DNA of 64,000 nucleotides, taken from NCBI GenBank assembly GCA_038363925.1, contig JAQQWL010000008.1:2232001-2296000 (forward strand). The letters are read 5' to 3'. The stretch's first letter is position 1. Each line of letters starts with the position of its first letter. The position numbers were made by a program, and so were the translations under genes. The notes under the pieces were generated by a model, which was not told where the DNA came from, searched no databases, and worked only from the letters and a program-made list of their open reading frames with translations. Source of the stretch: Apiospora phragmitis (Eukaryota; Ascomycota; Sordariomycetes; Amphisphaeriales; Apiosporaceae). Shown piece after piece: positions 22,697 to 33,291 of the stretch.

Positions 22697-25279
22697 AATG
22701 GAGGTAGAATGGTTCTGTTACACATGGGGCCTCTGTTCGTCAGATAGGCAGCATCGATATTGATTCTGTACGTGCATGTCCATGCCGACCCTTCCGTAGT
22801 TGACCTATCGACTCACATAGTTTCTTTCTTCCTCGGAAGCCCGGGGCTTGGTCAAAAAGCGCAAATAACGTCATGATTATGTTGAAGGACCACGTTCCCA
22901 ACCTCTGGAGTGAGTTTTTGGAAGCATGGACATGAGGCCATGAGTTACCGCCTTTCTTATTTGTGGGCAGTTAGCCACATCTCGAGACTTCTCCGCTTCC
23001 CCCTGAACGCAACCGACAGACCGAGAGTCTATAATATTATACGGCGTATCCAAAATGGACCACTTCCCGGGTTTCCCATCTAAGCGGGGTCGGCTATCGC
23101 TCGAGCCACAATAATGCATCGTGAGGAATGAGGTTCGGCTATCGGGAGGATCGTCGGAACCTTGGTGGATAGCCAAAAAATGAAGTCTACAAAAACTACA
23201 AAAGAAGCCGCAGTCCAAATTACACCGCATGCAGCCATAGCGGAGCTGCGCCTGCCTGGAAGACACTACTTCTTATTCAAGTACCGGTTTCCGCATGATC
23301 CGTAACTGTGGGGTGGTTTACAACCGCATTGCCGTTCTGTACTCCGGTCTGGTCTACACCTGTCTAAGGTGAAGGAAGCTTACGTGATCTCAGAAAGGCG
23401 AGCGGGAAGGGGACCATCTACTCGTCACCATTGAAAGCCTCGTACGTGCAACCACATATTCGATCTATACATAGTCGCGTACGGTTCTTGAACGAGGTAA
23501 GGTGATATGCACGGGTGTATTGATCTGCAATACCATCATCCAGTCAGCGATGAGAACTTGTGTGAAAGTCCCTATGCTATGGATCAGGCGCCGTTTCGGG
23601 ATCTCAGCTGCACCGCGCTACTGCACGGCGTTCTAGGCATCGATGCTGACACAAGCAGCTAATCTAATTTACTTAATGTCAACGTCAGCATCATATTGTT
23701 ACACATCTAATGAGTTGGCGTCCAACCCAATCAGAGGAAAACGAGCTCAAGCGACATATCAGAATTTCAGGTACCGAATCGTCTATGGGTAGACGCTATG
23801 CGGTAGGATAGGGCTTATGGTGGCGGTAGTGATCTGCCCCGTTGGCAATCTTATGTTGGCTGGCCCTCTAGGCCGAATGGTTATTTTCGTACGGGACCAT
23901 CGTGGACCAGCCGCGATATACCACGCGCCCATGCATGAGGCGGAGAACGTTCCCCGGCCATGTATGACGACTCAACCCAGCAGAGTGCGAGATGTTATTG
24001 TCTTCGTGCTTTTTACGTAACCGGTTGATCTGGTGGTAAGCACTAGAAGACGCCATAGCTCTCGGCAATGCTGGCAACTGGGAGCGATTGGCATTTTATA
24101 CGATACAGCCCCCAAGCGCCACTATACAGGCCCTCTTTTCCTGTTACTGTAACATATAGCTTCCTAAAACGGTAATTCTTCTGGGTATAGTCAAGGTGCG
24201 GAACGGCGGAAGGCACCAGTCTAGCAGTGTAGAGATTTGTGCTTCAGTTTTCACACAGAATCCGTGCATAGTCCTACGGCAATGAACATGCTTTCTTTTA
24301 CTTGTTATAGCAGCCTAGGGCTATGAAGCCGTTCAAACAAAACATACGGGTCGGCGCGTCTTGGTAGCATACTGCCATGCATCCTTTTCCTCTCCAAGCG
24401 CAATTTTCTAGGTTGGGCTTAACGATTAATGCATGATCTGCTGATCGGCTCCAAGAACCCCGCGTATAGTTAGTTGTGTGCATACTGTATAGAATTAATA
24501 TCTGCATAATACCGTTGGCGTGGTGCTGGATGCACCCTGCTGGCTAATTATGCTCTGCAAGCTTCGTATGGTCTCACGCACTACTGCAGTAAGCACAACA
24601 ATCCAGGACCCGATGACAACATGAACGCCGCTGATCACTGTATATGGAAGCAAGCCGATATTCATGCGCTGTGTCTCCATCTGCCTACCAAGCTGACATG
24701 AGGCGAGGCGATCTGCAACAGCCGTAATCGCATAGAGTAGTTCTCTCCTATTATTGGCCATCGTCAGTATAGGAAGACTTGGAGAAAAGCACACACCCTG
24801 CATCGATATGGGTAGGTGTCTGCATGCTCCGGTGGGTTTGAATGTCGACGTAATCCGATCTCTGCTTTGGCGACAGCCGAGCCATTCCTATTCCTTCACC
24901 CACGATGCAGAGAAGTAATCGTCATACTAATCTCAAAGTCTACTGCATCGACCAGGAATATGAACATGAAGCTCAGCTGAAGCAGGCGCCGATCGTGATC
25001 AGCACTGCCCTTTCCTGGGCAGGCCGTAGCCATCTTCGGAGAAGGTACCTTGTCGGCTCTGCAGCCTATGTCGCGACCTAATGAGATGTTTCTCTGAGGC
25101 AACAAGGCAGAAGTCGCGACTCAGTCAGTGTTTCGAGGAATATAAATACCTGGGGATATCGCCTCTAGAGAAGCCTAATCTTCACTCTGCTCATCAGAAA
25201 TCTCATACACTATCCCAACAGAACAACTCCTTCCAAATTAACCAACAACAACATAACAAACCCCCTCAAGTCTTTCAAA
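22697..25279. other. Long intergenic region
   Basis: About 2.6 kb with only short frames on both strands and no recognisable gene. Its last 140 bp form the promoter and 5' UTR of the small secreted protein gene. Confidence 0.45.
25141..25149 (+). promoter_or_regulatory. TATA-like box of the secreted protein gene
   Basis: The sequence tataaatac lies 131 bp before the start codon and is followed by a CA-rich leader typical of highly expressed fungal secreted-protein genes. Position only; not tested. Confidence 0.5.
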
Positions 25280-25640
25280 ATGCAGTTCACCACCATCCTC
25301 GCTACCCTCATGGCCGCCGTCGCCGTCACCGCCACGGCCGTCCCCGAGATCCAGGCGCGCGACACCTGCGGCGCCGGCTACGGCGGTGACCAGCGCCGTA
25401 CCAACAGCCCCTGCCAGTCGTCCAACGGAGACCGCCACTTCTGCGGCTGCGACCGGACCGGAGTTGTACGTTCTATTAACAAAACCCCGACCAGAATTCG
25501 CTGTGTATTACGTTGGCTGACCGTTGTCATCCTTATTTGTTCCCGAGCAGGTCCAGTGTAAGGGTGGCAAGTGGACCGAGATCCAGGACTGCGGCTCCGG
25601 CACCTGCCACGGCACCAACGACGGCGCTGCCGTGTGCTAG
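25280..25640 (+). CDS. Small secreted 8-cysteine protein, effector candidate
   Basis: Exons 25280-25465 and 25551-25640; the intron starts gtacgt, has a ctgac branch site and ends gagcag. The 91-aa precursor has a signal peptide (MQFTTILATLMAAVAVTATA), a short propeptide-like stretch, then a mature part starting around RDTCGAGYGG. The mature part holds eight cysteines (four before and four after the intron), including a CGC cluster (HFCGCDRTG). Size, secretion and even cysteine number fit disulfide-stabilised apoplastic effectors or antimicrobial-like proteins of ascomycetes; no named family is assigned. It sits 432 bp before a RIP-degraded pogo transposon, on the other side of which is a second small 8-cysteine secreted gene. 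Confidence 0.85.
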
Positions 25641-26069
25641 ATTGTCCAGGTACCTAGACATACGTGGTCTTCCAAGTTGGAGATGAAATTGTAAGTTTGG
25701 ATCGCTTAACCACCCTTGTGAATCACATTTGAGCTTGTTACTTACCTGTTCTGTCTTCATAGTCTCCAGATTTATGTGAGGATGGCATTGTCGAAGGAAA
25801 GGGGTTTGGAAGAGAATCTACGGTTGGGTATTGACGACTCCCTCGTTGGGAAGATCCAACATCGACCAACGTGGGTAGATTGGGGTCCAAAGCCATAGAG
25901 TTAAATCTTCGCTTGTCGTTCATTAGATATTTGTATACGAAATTCAGAAGCTGGCTACATTCTCCTTCCTAACTTCCCATTAAAGTGGCTAGGCCATTTG
26001 TGCCACTACTGACAGTGCAACTCAGCAATCATACGTGATCGTTTGTTTCGTAACCAGTCAAGGGTTACG
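25641..26069. other. 3' flank up to the transposon
   Basis: Normal base composition, not RIP-degraded, with no recognisable gene. Ends at the TA target site of the pogo element. Confidence 0.5.
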
Positions 26070-26071
26070 TA

Positions 26072-26096
26072 ACGTATCCCACAAGCGAATGTCCCA
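26072..26096. repeat. Left terminal inverted repeat of pogo copy A
   Basis: 25 bp, exact reverse complement of 27890-27914. A related subterminal motif (aagcgaatRtcccac) is repeated once more just inside (about 26100-26114), only at this end. Confidence 0.95.
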
Positions 26097-27889
26097 CATA
26101 AGCGAATATCCCACTTTCACAAATTTCCTCATAGCCTCAACCTTTTTTTATATTCTTTTACGTCCGAAAATGCTATAACTTTAAAAAGAGAGTAATATAA
26201 TTCTAGCGTTTTAAGCGCTTTAAAAAGACTTAACTTTAAACGTACGAAAGGCTGTATTAATTTATTATATTTTATTAAAAACTTTATAGCGTAAACGAAA
26301 TAATTAACCTACACGACGCGAAATATTTACGAATTCTCGAAAGCTTCTAAATTTCGAAAAAGATACGATTATTTAATATATTATTAATTTAAATACGCGA
26401 TCGTTTCTTCCCCGGCTAAGTAATATAAAAGATATAACGAATTAATTATTTAATTTACGTAACGCGAGACGCGTCGGCGTTAATTAGGCCTTTAATTTCG
26501 TACGATAATAACTAGACCTCCGGATACGTTTTAACCGAAGAATCGATTATTAAAAAATCCTTTATAAAAATCCCGACGCGTATCGCGCGTAGTTTACCCT
26601 CGTACAGAATATAATTTATAAATACGGGATTTAAAAAGAGAATATCTATAACTTCGACGAAACCGGCTTTTTTATAAGCTAAATCTCGTCCGAAATAATC
26701 GTAACCACCTCCGATTAACGCGGAAAGCCTAGGGTAATATAATAAAAGAACCGGGAATAAGTTATAATTATTTAGGGCGTCGGATTACACGGTTACGCCA
26801 TCCCTCCGTATATTATCTTTATCGGGAAAACGTACCTCTCTTCCTAGTATAAAAACAGCCTATTACCGAAGGATTAAGTGATCGTAGTTACTAAAAATAA
26901 CTAAACTACGAATAAAAAAGGCGAGGATTAAATTCGATACTTTAATTAATATACCAGGTTTTATACGAAAAGTCGTTATCGCCTCTTAGTCTTAAACGGC
27001 TACGAAAGCTACTACTCGATAACTTTCGAGCTCTATTATAAAAAGAACTCGATTATTATACTTTATATACTTTCTTATTCGTCGTATAAGCTTTAACCTC
27101 TTAATATCGGCTGTTTTTATATATTAAAAAGGGCGTACAAAAAAGAAATTAAATATTTTATACGGGCGTATATTACTTATATTTTAAAGGAGGATTTCTT
27201 ACTAACGTTTTTAAAAGCGTTCTAAACGATTTTTACCGTTTCGAATATACGAGAAGGCTTTTAAAGGATAGGACTCGTTCCGTATAATCCGGAATATATT
27301 ATTTTATAATTAGATATAAAACTATATATTTTAACACTTCCGGGGACGTTTTCCGGCCTACTTATTCCTTAAAAATTAAAAACTTTAAACAATTTAATTA
27401 AAGCTTAATCCTAAACCGAATACGTTCGAAACCGTATTATACGGTATTAAAATAACTTTTTAACGTTTATTTTAATTAGCCTTAATTAAATCGTAAAGGT
27501 TATAACGTATATTATATACCGAGTTACTCTTTTAAAAAGTAAGAACATAATACTTCGAAAAGTAAATAAAATACTTAGCCGGCGCCGCCGTACGAAAAAA
27601 AAACGGCTATAAAATAGAGGATCACTTTATATATAAATTAAAAAAACCTATAGTTTTAAAAGGACATTAATAAATAGTTATAAAACGAATCGCGTTGGAG
27701 GAGTAGTTATACGAGGACGTTTAGGACACGTTCATAACGCTATAGAATTTACGGAGAGCCCGGGTATAATATACGCACTTATTAGAATGATATAGAAGTA
27801 TTTAGAGATGAGGATTCTGATTAATTTTAATATTTTAAATACGTTATGGTAAAATTAACTTATATTTTATTAGAAGGGGTATAAAAGAA

Positions 27890-27914
27890 TGGGACATTCG
27901 CTTGTGGGATACGT
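27890..27914. repeat. Right terminal inverted repeat of pogo copy A
   Basis: Exact reverse complement of the left repeat, followed by the TA target duplication. Confidence 0.95.
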
Positions 27915-28203
27915 TATAGAGAGAGCAAAACAGCAGAAAGGATTGACTTGAGTGAGCTGCGGAACTAAATGGTGTCTATTGCATCGCCCCCCCCCCCCGC
28001 CTGCAACCCCTATTCAACCCCTTTGCCTGCTTTCGGGTTCGCTTACTTCTGATCTTGTCCAAACCAGTTGTCACAACTGCTTTAAAAGAGCGAGCTTAGT
28101 GCTATTGACCAAGAAGAGAACCCTGGTATCCTAATGCGTGCAAGGACGTCTGCTAGCAATCCTCCCTTCAAAAGACAGCACAAGGCCCTTCTCCCCATCA
28201 TCC

Positions 28204-28446
28204 TCACTCCTCGGAAGGGAAGTCGCAGTCGGAATGTCCACCGCAGCAGTCCCGAAACTCCTTGAGGTATTCAGAGATGGAGCTGGCTTGACATTGGCCG
28301 GGTTTGATGAATACCCCATCCTGGTTGCGGCAGCAGGTCTTGGTTCGAGTATTGTCGGGCTTGCCGTTGGTGAAGCACTGGCAGGCCAGACCGATGCTGG
28401 GCAGCATGGCGAGGGCGGTTATGATAGCGAAGCGGCCGAAGTGCAT
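28204..28446 (-). CDS. Small secreted 8-cysteine protein, effector candidate
   Basis: An 80-aa single-exon protein starting at ATG 28446 and ending at TGA 28204-28206. It has a signal peptide (MHFGRFAIITALAMLPSIGLA) and a mature part with eight cysteines in the order C-x-C, CC, C, CC, C (ACQCFTNG, KTCCRNQDG, DCCGGHSDCDF). The doubled Cys pairs differ from the other secreted gene at 25.3 kb, so the two are not obvious paralogues. The family is unknown. It faces the pogo copy A, 290 bp away, and its own promoter has a TATA-like box. An apoplastic effector or antimicrobial-like role is inference from size and cysteines. Confidence 0.8.
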   Translation of the reverse strand: MHFGRFAIITALAMLPSIGLACQCFTNGKPDNTRTKTCCRNQDGVFIKPGQCQASSISEYLKEFRDCCGGHSDCDFPSEE

Positions 28447-28590
28447 ATTGACGAGTATCAGGTATCTTTGGTGGCTGTTGTTTTGATCTTCTGTTTGGAT
28501 ATGGGCTTGGGAACTTGAGCAGAGGTGAGAGTGCAATTATTGATGACGAGAAGAGATGCAAAGTTCCCAGGACAATAGGTGCGTGGATTG

Positions 28591-28600
28591 GTTTATATAG
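28591..28600 (-). promoter_or_regulatory. TATA-like box of the minus-strand secreted gene
   Basis: Read on the minus strand: ctatataaac, about 145 bp upstream of the ATG at 28446. Confidence 0.5.
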
Positions 28601-30106
28601 AAATCACCCTATCCTTCCTTGCTCTTCAATTGCGCTCGAATCGGGTGCTGAGCTCAAGGATTGGCATAAGCAACAGCTCGTTCCATATGACGAGTCTGAT
28701 GTTATCTGTGATACGATACATCTCACTCGCGCATATTCTGGAAACTATTCTGTAACACTATATGATATCACTGTGTCCCATGCAGGTCTCTGGTGGTAAG
28801 CACTAAAAGACTTTGAATGATCAGCACGCCCGCCTCGTCAGTACATTGTCAATTGGAGCGCCGCCGCTTCGGGATATTCCATCACTGGGTGTTTGACACG
28901 GATGGAAAACTACCCCTTAGTTCCTGGGTAAAAACAGCAACGAGCCCGGTGTCTTCTCTTCTCAAGAATGATAGATGTTACCATATTTATCCAGCAAGAG
29001 ATCTGACGTCAGAGCTGAAAGTCGTGGTTATTCAATGTTGTGTATTGTGACACTGTACTTGGACAATTGCAATACACCCCTAAGCAACCTGAGAACATCA
29101 CAGGCGGCTGTCCGCTTGTCTGACTCAGACCAATGTCAGACCTCATCAGCAGAGATCTGTATCAAGAGAAAGCGTCCCCAAATGCTAGCTGGAAACACTG
29201 AACCGATACCTGGCTAGAGACCAGTACTAACTCCTCTGATTTCGCAAGCCATGCGCAACAAACGATACAGAGATTGATCCATCCACTAACAATTTTCCCA
29301 AGCATGATGCTTCAGCTGCATCTACTGAATCAGATGGAGCGTGAGCATCCGCGCCCTTATCTAGAACATACAAAAGTCGTCCACAGATTAGTCGTATTTG
29401 CGGCTCTCCCTTCGTCTGGGTCAAAGACGTACCTGGGTTTTAGCTTGCTCATCAGACTCCCTAGTTTCACTTCCGACTAGAATCAGCCACCGGAAAAAAG
29501 AAAACGTATGAGTCTTTGAGAAGCCAATTGCTTCTAGTATTATTATATTCTCAGACTTAACTATAACCAGTAATGAGCCCGAATATTATTACTTCGCGCT
29601 TTCTGTTGCGGATCCAAATAAAAGTTATAGCCCGAAGGCCCAAAAGTCTGTCACTACGACCACCAAACGTCTCAGCTCAGGGGTTTCGATATGGAAAAAG
29701 TGGGTCTCCACTAAGATACGCACCTAGAAAGCTATCTCCGCAAAATCCGACGATCACGTGGGGGATTATCCGCTGATAACAATCTCGGCAATGACACCAT
29801 CGTTCCCTTGAGAGCTTTATGCGACAACAAACACACAACAGTACCTTGAACTCCAAATCGATATCAGGCTTCATATTTTCTGAAATATGATGCATGTCTA
29901 AGACGTATCAGACTCATGGCCCGACAGAACCTTAGTGGCAATATCCAATAACGAAGAAGAAATCCCGCGCTTTCTCCAGCCACTGTGGGTAATTGTCTAA
30001 CTCCGAGGCTTGAATGCGAATGCTGCTCTCGTTCACGCCCATCAACTACAGTGTTCTCTGACCGCCCTTAGAATCGATTATTTACTCGAGAACACACAAA
30101 GCAAAG
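28601..30106. other. Intergenic region
   Basis: 1.5 kb of ordinary composition with only short frames; nothing recognisable. It separates the effector/transposon block from the oxidoreductase that opens the terpenoid region. Confidence 0.45.
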
Positions 30107-31512
30107 ATGTCGGTCAAGCTAGACGCCTTCAACAAAGGTCGGATGTGTGTTGGAAACTGGACGAGGCCTCTGGTCCAACAAAGGTCTTTCCGTTGCATTA
30201 CGTTAGGTGCTGGACGACCACTCTACCCAGAAAGGCTGGCCCGCAGCGCGGTGCCTTTTGTGACCCGTACCTTGGTTACAGACAGCAAGCAGCAGCCCAC
30301 AGAGACCCAACAGTTCTCCGCCATCGTGGTCGGTGCCGGAGCTGCGGGTATAGCGACCACGGGCAGTCTCTTGGACATCCTCGGCCATGGCAGCCGGATA
30401 GCCTGGGTGGACCCCGACTTCCGCGGCGGACGCATCAATGCCTGCTACCGCGAGGTGCCCAGCAACACCATCGCACAGACCTTTCTCGACTACGGCAAGG
30501 GCTTTGAGTCGTTCAGACGCGCAGCGCAGGCTATCCCGAAGCCGAATGGCTTGACCAAGATGGAAGCTCTCGAAGCCAAATCCACATGCTCCCTTCATCA
30601 CGCAGGAGACATGTTGAGACGCTCTCGGATGGGCTGCGCCGCGATGGGCGGGTGTCGGGTTTGAAAGGGGCTGTGGTGAAAGCTTCCCGCGGCAAAGCTC
30701 CGTCGGAATGGGTGATGACGATTCAAGGAAAGGATGAGCCCCAGTCCGCGCCCACACAGCGTCTTGTGGCGCCCCTCATCGTCTATTGCACTGGCTCGCA
30801 TCCGAGTACAGTCAGCTTACCCACACCCGCCGCCGAAACACCCAAAACCCTAGGTTTGGACGATGTGCTCAAGCCCTCTGTCCTCCGGAACATCCTCCCC
30901 AAAGACCGCCCTATCTGCGTCGGCGTCATCGGAGCCTCCCACAGTGCCATTCTCGTCCTGAGGAATCTGCTCGATCTGAGCCGGGACTCCCACCCCCAGC
31001 TGCGGGTGCGCTGGTTCACACGGCACAATGAGCTCAAGTACGCCAAGTACATGGACGGCTGGATCCTCTACGACAACACCGGCCTCAAGGGCCTCGCCGC
31101 CGAGTTCGGCCGCCAGTATCTCGAGGGCGACCAGCTGGCCCGGAGCGGCGCGGGCGACGTCATCACGCGCGTCGACTGCTCCGGCGGGGCGGAGCAGGAG
31201 AGGGCGGAGTTCCTGCGCGAGCTGCCCCGCTGCGACCACGTCGTGCAGGCCGTCGGGTTCGCCCGGAACGGCTTGCCGGAGATGGAGACGGACGTCGAGT
31301 TCGACAACACCACGGGCGGGTTCGTGGACCATGCCACCGGGGAGCCGGTTCCGGGACTGTTTGGGGCTGGTATTGCATTCCCGGAGAGAGTCACGGATAA
31401 GGCGGGGAACGTGGAGTACGCGGTGGGCTTCTTCAAGTTCATGAAGTTTCTGAAGCGTGTGGTACCGAGCTGGGTGGGAATAGATCAGAAGGCTGCCAAC
31501 GGCGGTATGTAG
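30107..31512 (+). CDS. FAD/NAD(P)-dependent oxidoreductase (pyridine nucleotide-disulfide type)
   Basis: A flavoprotein with two dinucleotide-binding folds: the FAD-binding loop VVGAGAAGIATTG at about residues 75-88 and a second Rossmann-like loop VGVIGASHSA in the middle. Blocks typical of this fungal family follow (RVRWFTRHNELKYAKYMDGW, VVQAVGFARNG, GLFGAGIAFPERVTD). The first 65 residues are rich in Arg, Ser and Leu without acidic runs and may be a mitochondrial presequence. Nominal length is about 468 aa in one exon from ATG 30107 to TAG 31510-31512. One base is missing near 30615 (ttgag), switching frame between AGDML and the TLSDGLRRDG helix; both flanks are conserved, so an indel error is likely. 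Its place at the edge of the terpenoid region suggests, but does not prove, a tailoring role. Confidence 0.82.
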
Positions 31513-31846
31513 ATTGTAATACAGATGTTAGACTATAGATAGCCGGTTCAATACTGGCAGAAATACCATGATGGCCCGATGGTCACAACATATTTGCTGC
31601 TCTGGACACTCATGTAGATCACAAGTACATCAACTCGCAAAGGGGACCGTTAGTGGCTTCATTGCAAGTCGCTGAGTATCTCCCACCTTTTAGTACAACA
31701 CATTACGTCACATAACCAACGGATTTTGTGTGAAAATTGAATATCTGCATAATTATTAAAGTACTACCAATCGACAAGATATTTTTATGTTGCAGAGGTA
31801 CATCACACGAAAACCGTCCTACAGGTCAACTCACCGCTCCGTCCTT
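31513..31846. other. Convergent spacer
   Basis: Between the stop of the FAD oxidoreductase and the end of the degraded minus-strand oxidoreductase. Nothing recognisable. Confidence 0.4.
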
Positions 31847-32676
31847 TCAAGATTCCTTGCTCCACTGCTTGCCATTCCACAGGTTCCCCGTCGTCCAGAG
31901 CTAGTAGTTCCGCCCTTGATCAGCCAGACCATGAAGCTGGGCAGAGCAAACCCACCGCCGGCACCCACGCCCTTGCTCTGACCGATGGGCACCAGCTGCG
32001 TCTCCTTGGTATCCTCCTTGAACACGCGCTCCTCGCCAGGAACCACCACCGAGCCGCCCGCCGTGACGCCGGCGTCGGCCAGGAGGTCGCGCCTGAGGTT
32101 CGCGCTCAGCACGGGGATCTGGGATAGGATGTTGTGGACGGAGGGCCGGCCCTGTCCATGCGCAGCGTCGCGGGGTTGGTCTCAACGCGGCCCTCGGGGT
32201 GGGTGAGGAGCTCCTTGGCCACGAAGCTGGTGTTGTAGGTCACGCCGAAGGCGGGGATGTAGAGGTCCGCCTCGAGGGTCTGTCCGTTCTCTAGGGTCAC
32301 CGTGGTCTTGGTCGCCAATAAGGCGGCAGCCGCCTCGGATTCCAATCCCGATCCCGAGCCCTCGGGCTATACGCTCTTCACGCGCGTGTTCTTGACGACG
32401 GTCACGCCGAGCTTGGCGAGCATGGCCTCCGCCTTCTCGGCGAGGGAGGGGCGGGATGTCGACGAAGAAGCGCGATTGGTCCAACAGATCGTCAGATATC
32501 AGGGCCCGTGGGCAGCCGGCGCGGCACATGGCTTGCGACGCGGCACTGATCATGACGACCTGGTAGGTTTCTTTGTTCGGCAAATGGGGAAGCATGTGTT
32601 TGAGGATGCTGTGGGCAGCGGAGATGCCTCCGTAGGAGCCGCCCAGCACCATGATGTTGTTTTCTGCAGTTGCCAT
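31847..32676 (-). pseudogene. Degraded FSP1/AIFM2 (AMID)-like FAD oxidoreductase
   Basis: Pieces of one family occur in the right order but cannot form a protein. The N-terminus has the FAD loop MVLGGSYGGISAAHSIL. The text then jumps from FFVDI directly to LAEKAEAMLAKLGVTVVKN, skipping roughly 120 residues that normally hold the NAD-binding fold. A frame change follows, then TVTLENGQTLEADLYIPAFG. A second small deletion with frame change removes the usual FAD-contacting Gly-Asp motif. The C-terminus is recognisable (FMVWLIKG, LWTTGNLWNG), but a TAG stands where TGG (Trp) is expected near 31897, a CpA-to-TpA change on the other strand as RIP produces. Damage of three kinds argues for a true pseudogene, although collapse during assembly could explain the large gap. 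It sits between the intact-looking flavoprotein and P450-A. Confidence 0.75.
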
Positions 32677-33291
32677 GGCGCCTGATAAGTTGCTGCGTCA
32701 AACCTGAGAGATAAAACAGATCATAGGCAAGGAGAGGTTAACTTGGGGTATGGTTTAGCGACTGGACTGTGGTCTGTAAGCATTCTTGTCATTGCCTGCA
32801 AGCTGCGCCACCGCGCCTGATGTATCTAGCTTCATATAATAAAATGGTGGGATGGCATCGGTACAGCTTCTAGCGCGGTAGGATGAGCTGTCAAATGAAG
32901 AAGTAGGGGGTCTAGACCGGGTCCGGGCATCTAGTAAGATGGACTAAGCGACGATTTGCCAGCGGCCCAATCACGAACGACCCAAGGAGCGGCTTAGCGA
33001 CCAGGGATAGGAGGAACCGGGCTGATTATTCCTCCATCCAGCGGTGGTCGGCGGTTAAGTCGTGAGACGTAAGCCAACTTCAACCACGAATGTCAGCGCG
33101 CAGAGGTTAATGAAAGAGCAACGGGTCTAGATTCATGTTCGCGTATTGAGTAAAGGAAGGGTATGGAGACAAGGGTCAAAAATGGGAATCATACTTGAGA
33201 CATTTGCGCATTTGATTGCCTCTACAAATTGATTATTACTACATTACTCAAGACTTCACGAGAATTGAGTTGTGATGTTCCTGTGACGGAT
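32677..33291. other. Intergenic spacer
   Basis: 615 bp, no reading frame of interest; 5' flank of the pseudogene and 3' flank of P450-A. Confidence 0.45.

Larger units (their letters stand above)
26072..27914 (+). mobile_element. Complete pogo/Fot1-like DNA transposon, RIP-degraded (copy A)
   Basis: 1843 bp with perfect 25-bp terminal inverted repeats (26072-26096 and 27890-27914, outer bases ACGTATCCCACAAGCG) and a TA duplication on both sides (26070-26071, 27915-27916), as in the Tc1/mariner-pogo superfamily. The plus strand still shows the decayed DDE transposase in one frame: NIYNFDETGF at 26641 (first Asp), LNGYES near 26,990 (second Asp now read as Asn), and SSYKL-PLNIGCFYILKRAY around 27,080-27,145 (third Asp region). 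Many stops and Asp-to-Asn changes, almost no CpA or TpG, but abundant CpG, show RIP. The element is therefore non-autonomous. The outermost 70-90 bp at both ends are not RIP-affected. Confidence 0.93.

Noticed and set aside
27970..28000. C-rich homopolymer next to pogo copy A, considered as a poly-C tail of a retroelement
   Set aside because: It lies outside the TA target site and is a plain C run, like those near 16430 and (as G) near 1485 and 51207.
30586..31512. A separate second oxidoreductase gene
   Set aside because: Its first residues lack a Rossmann start, and the sequence is the direct continuation of the 30107 frame after one missing base.
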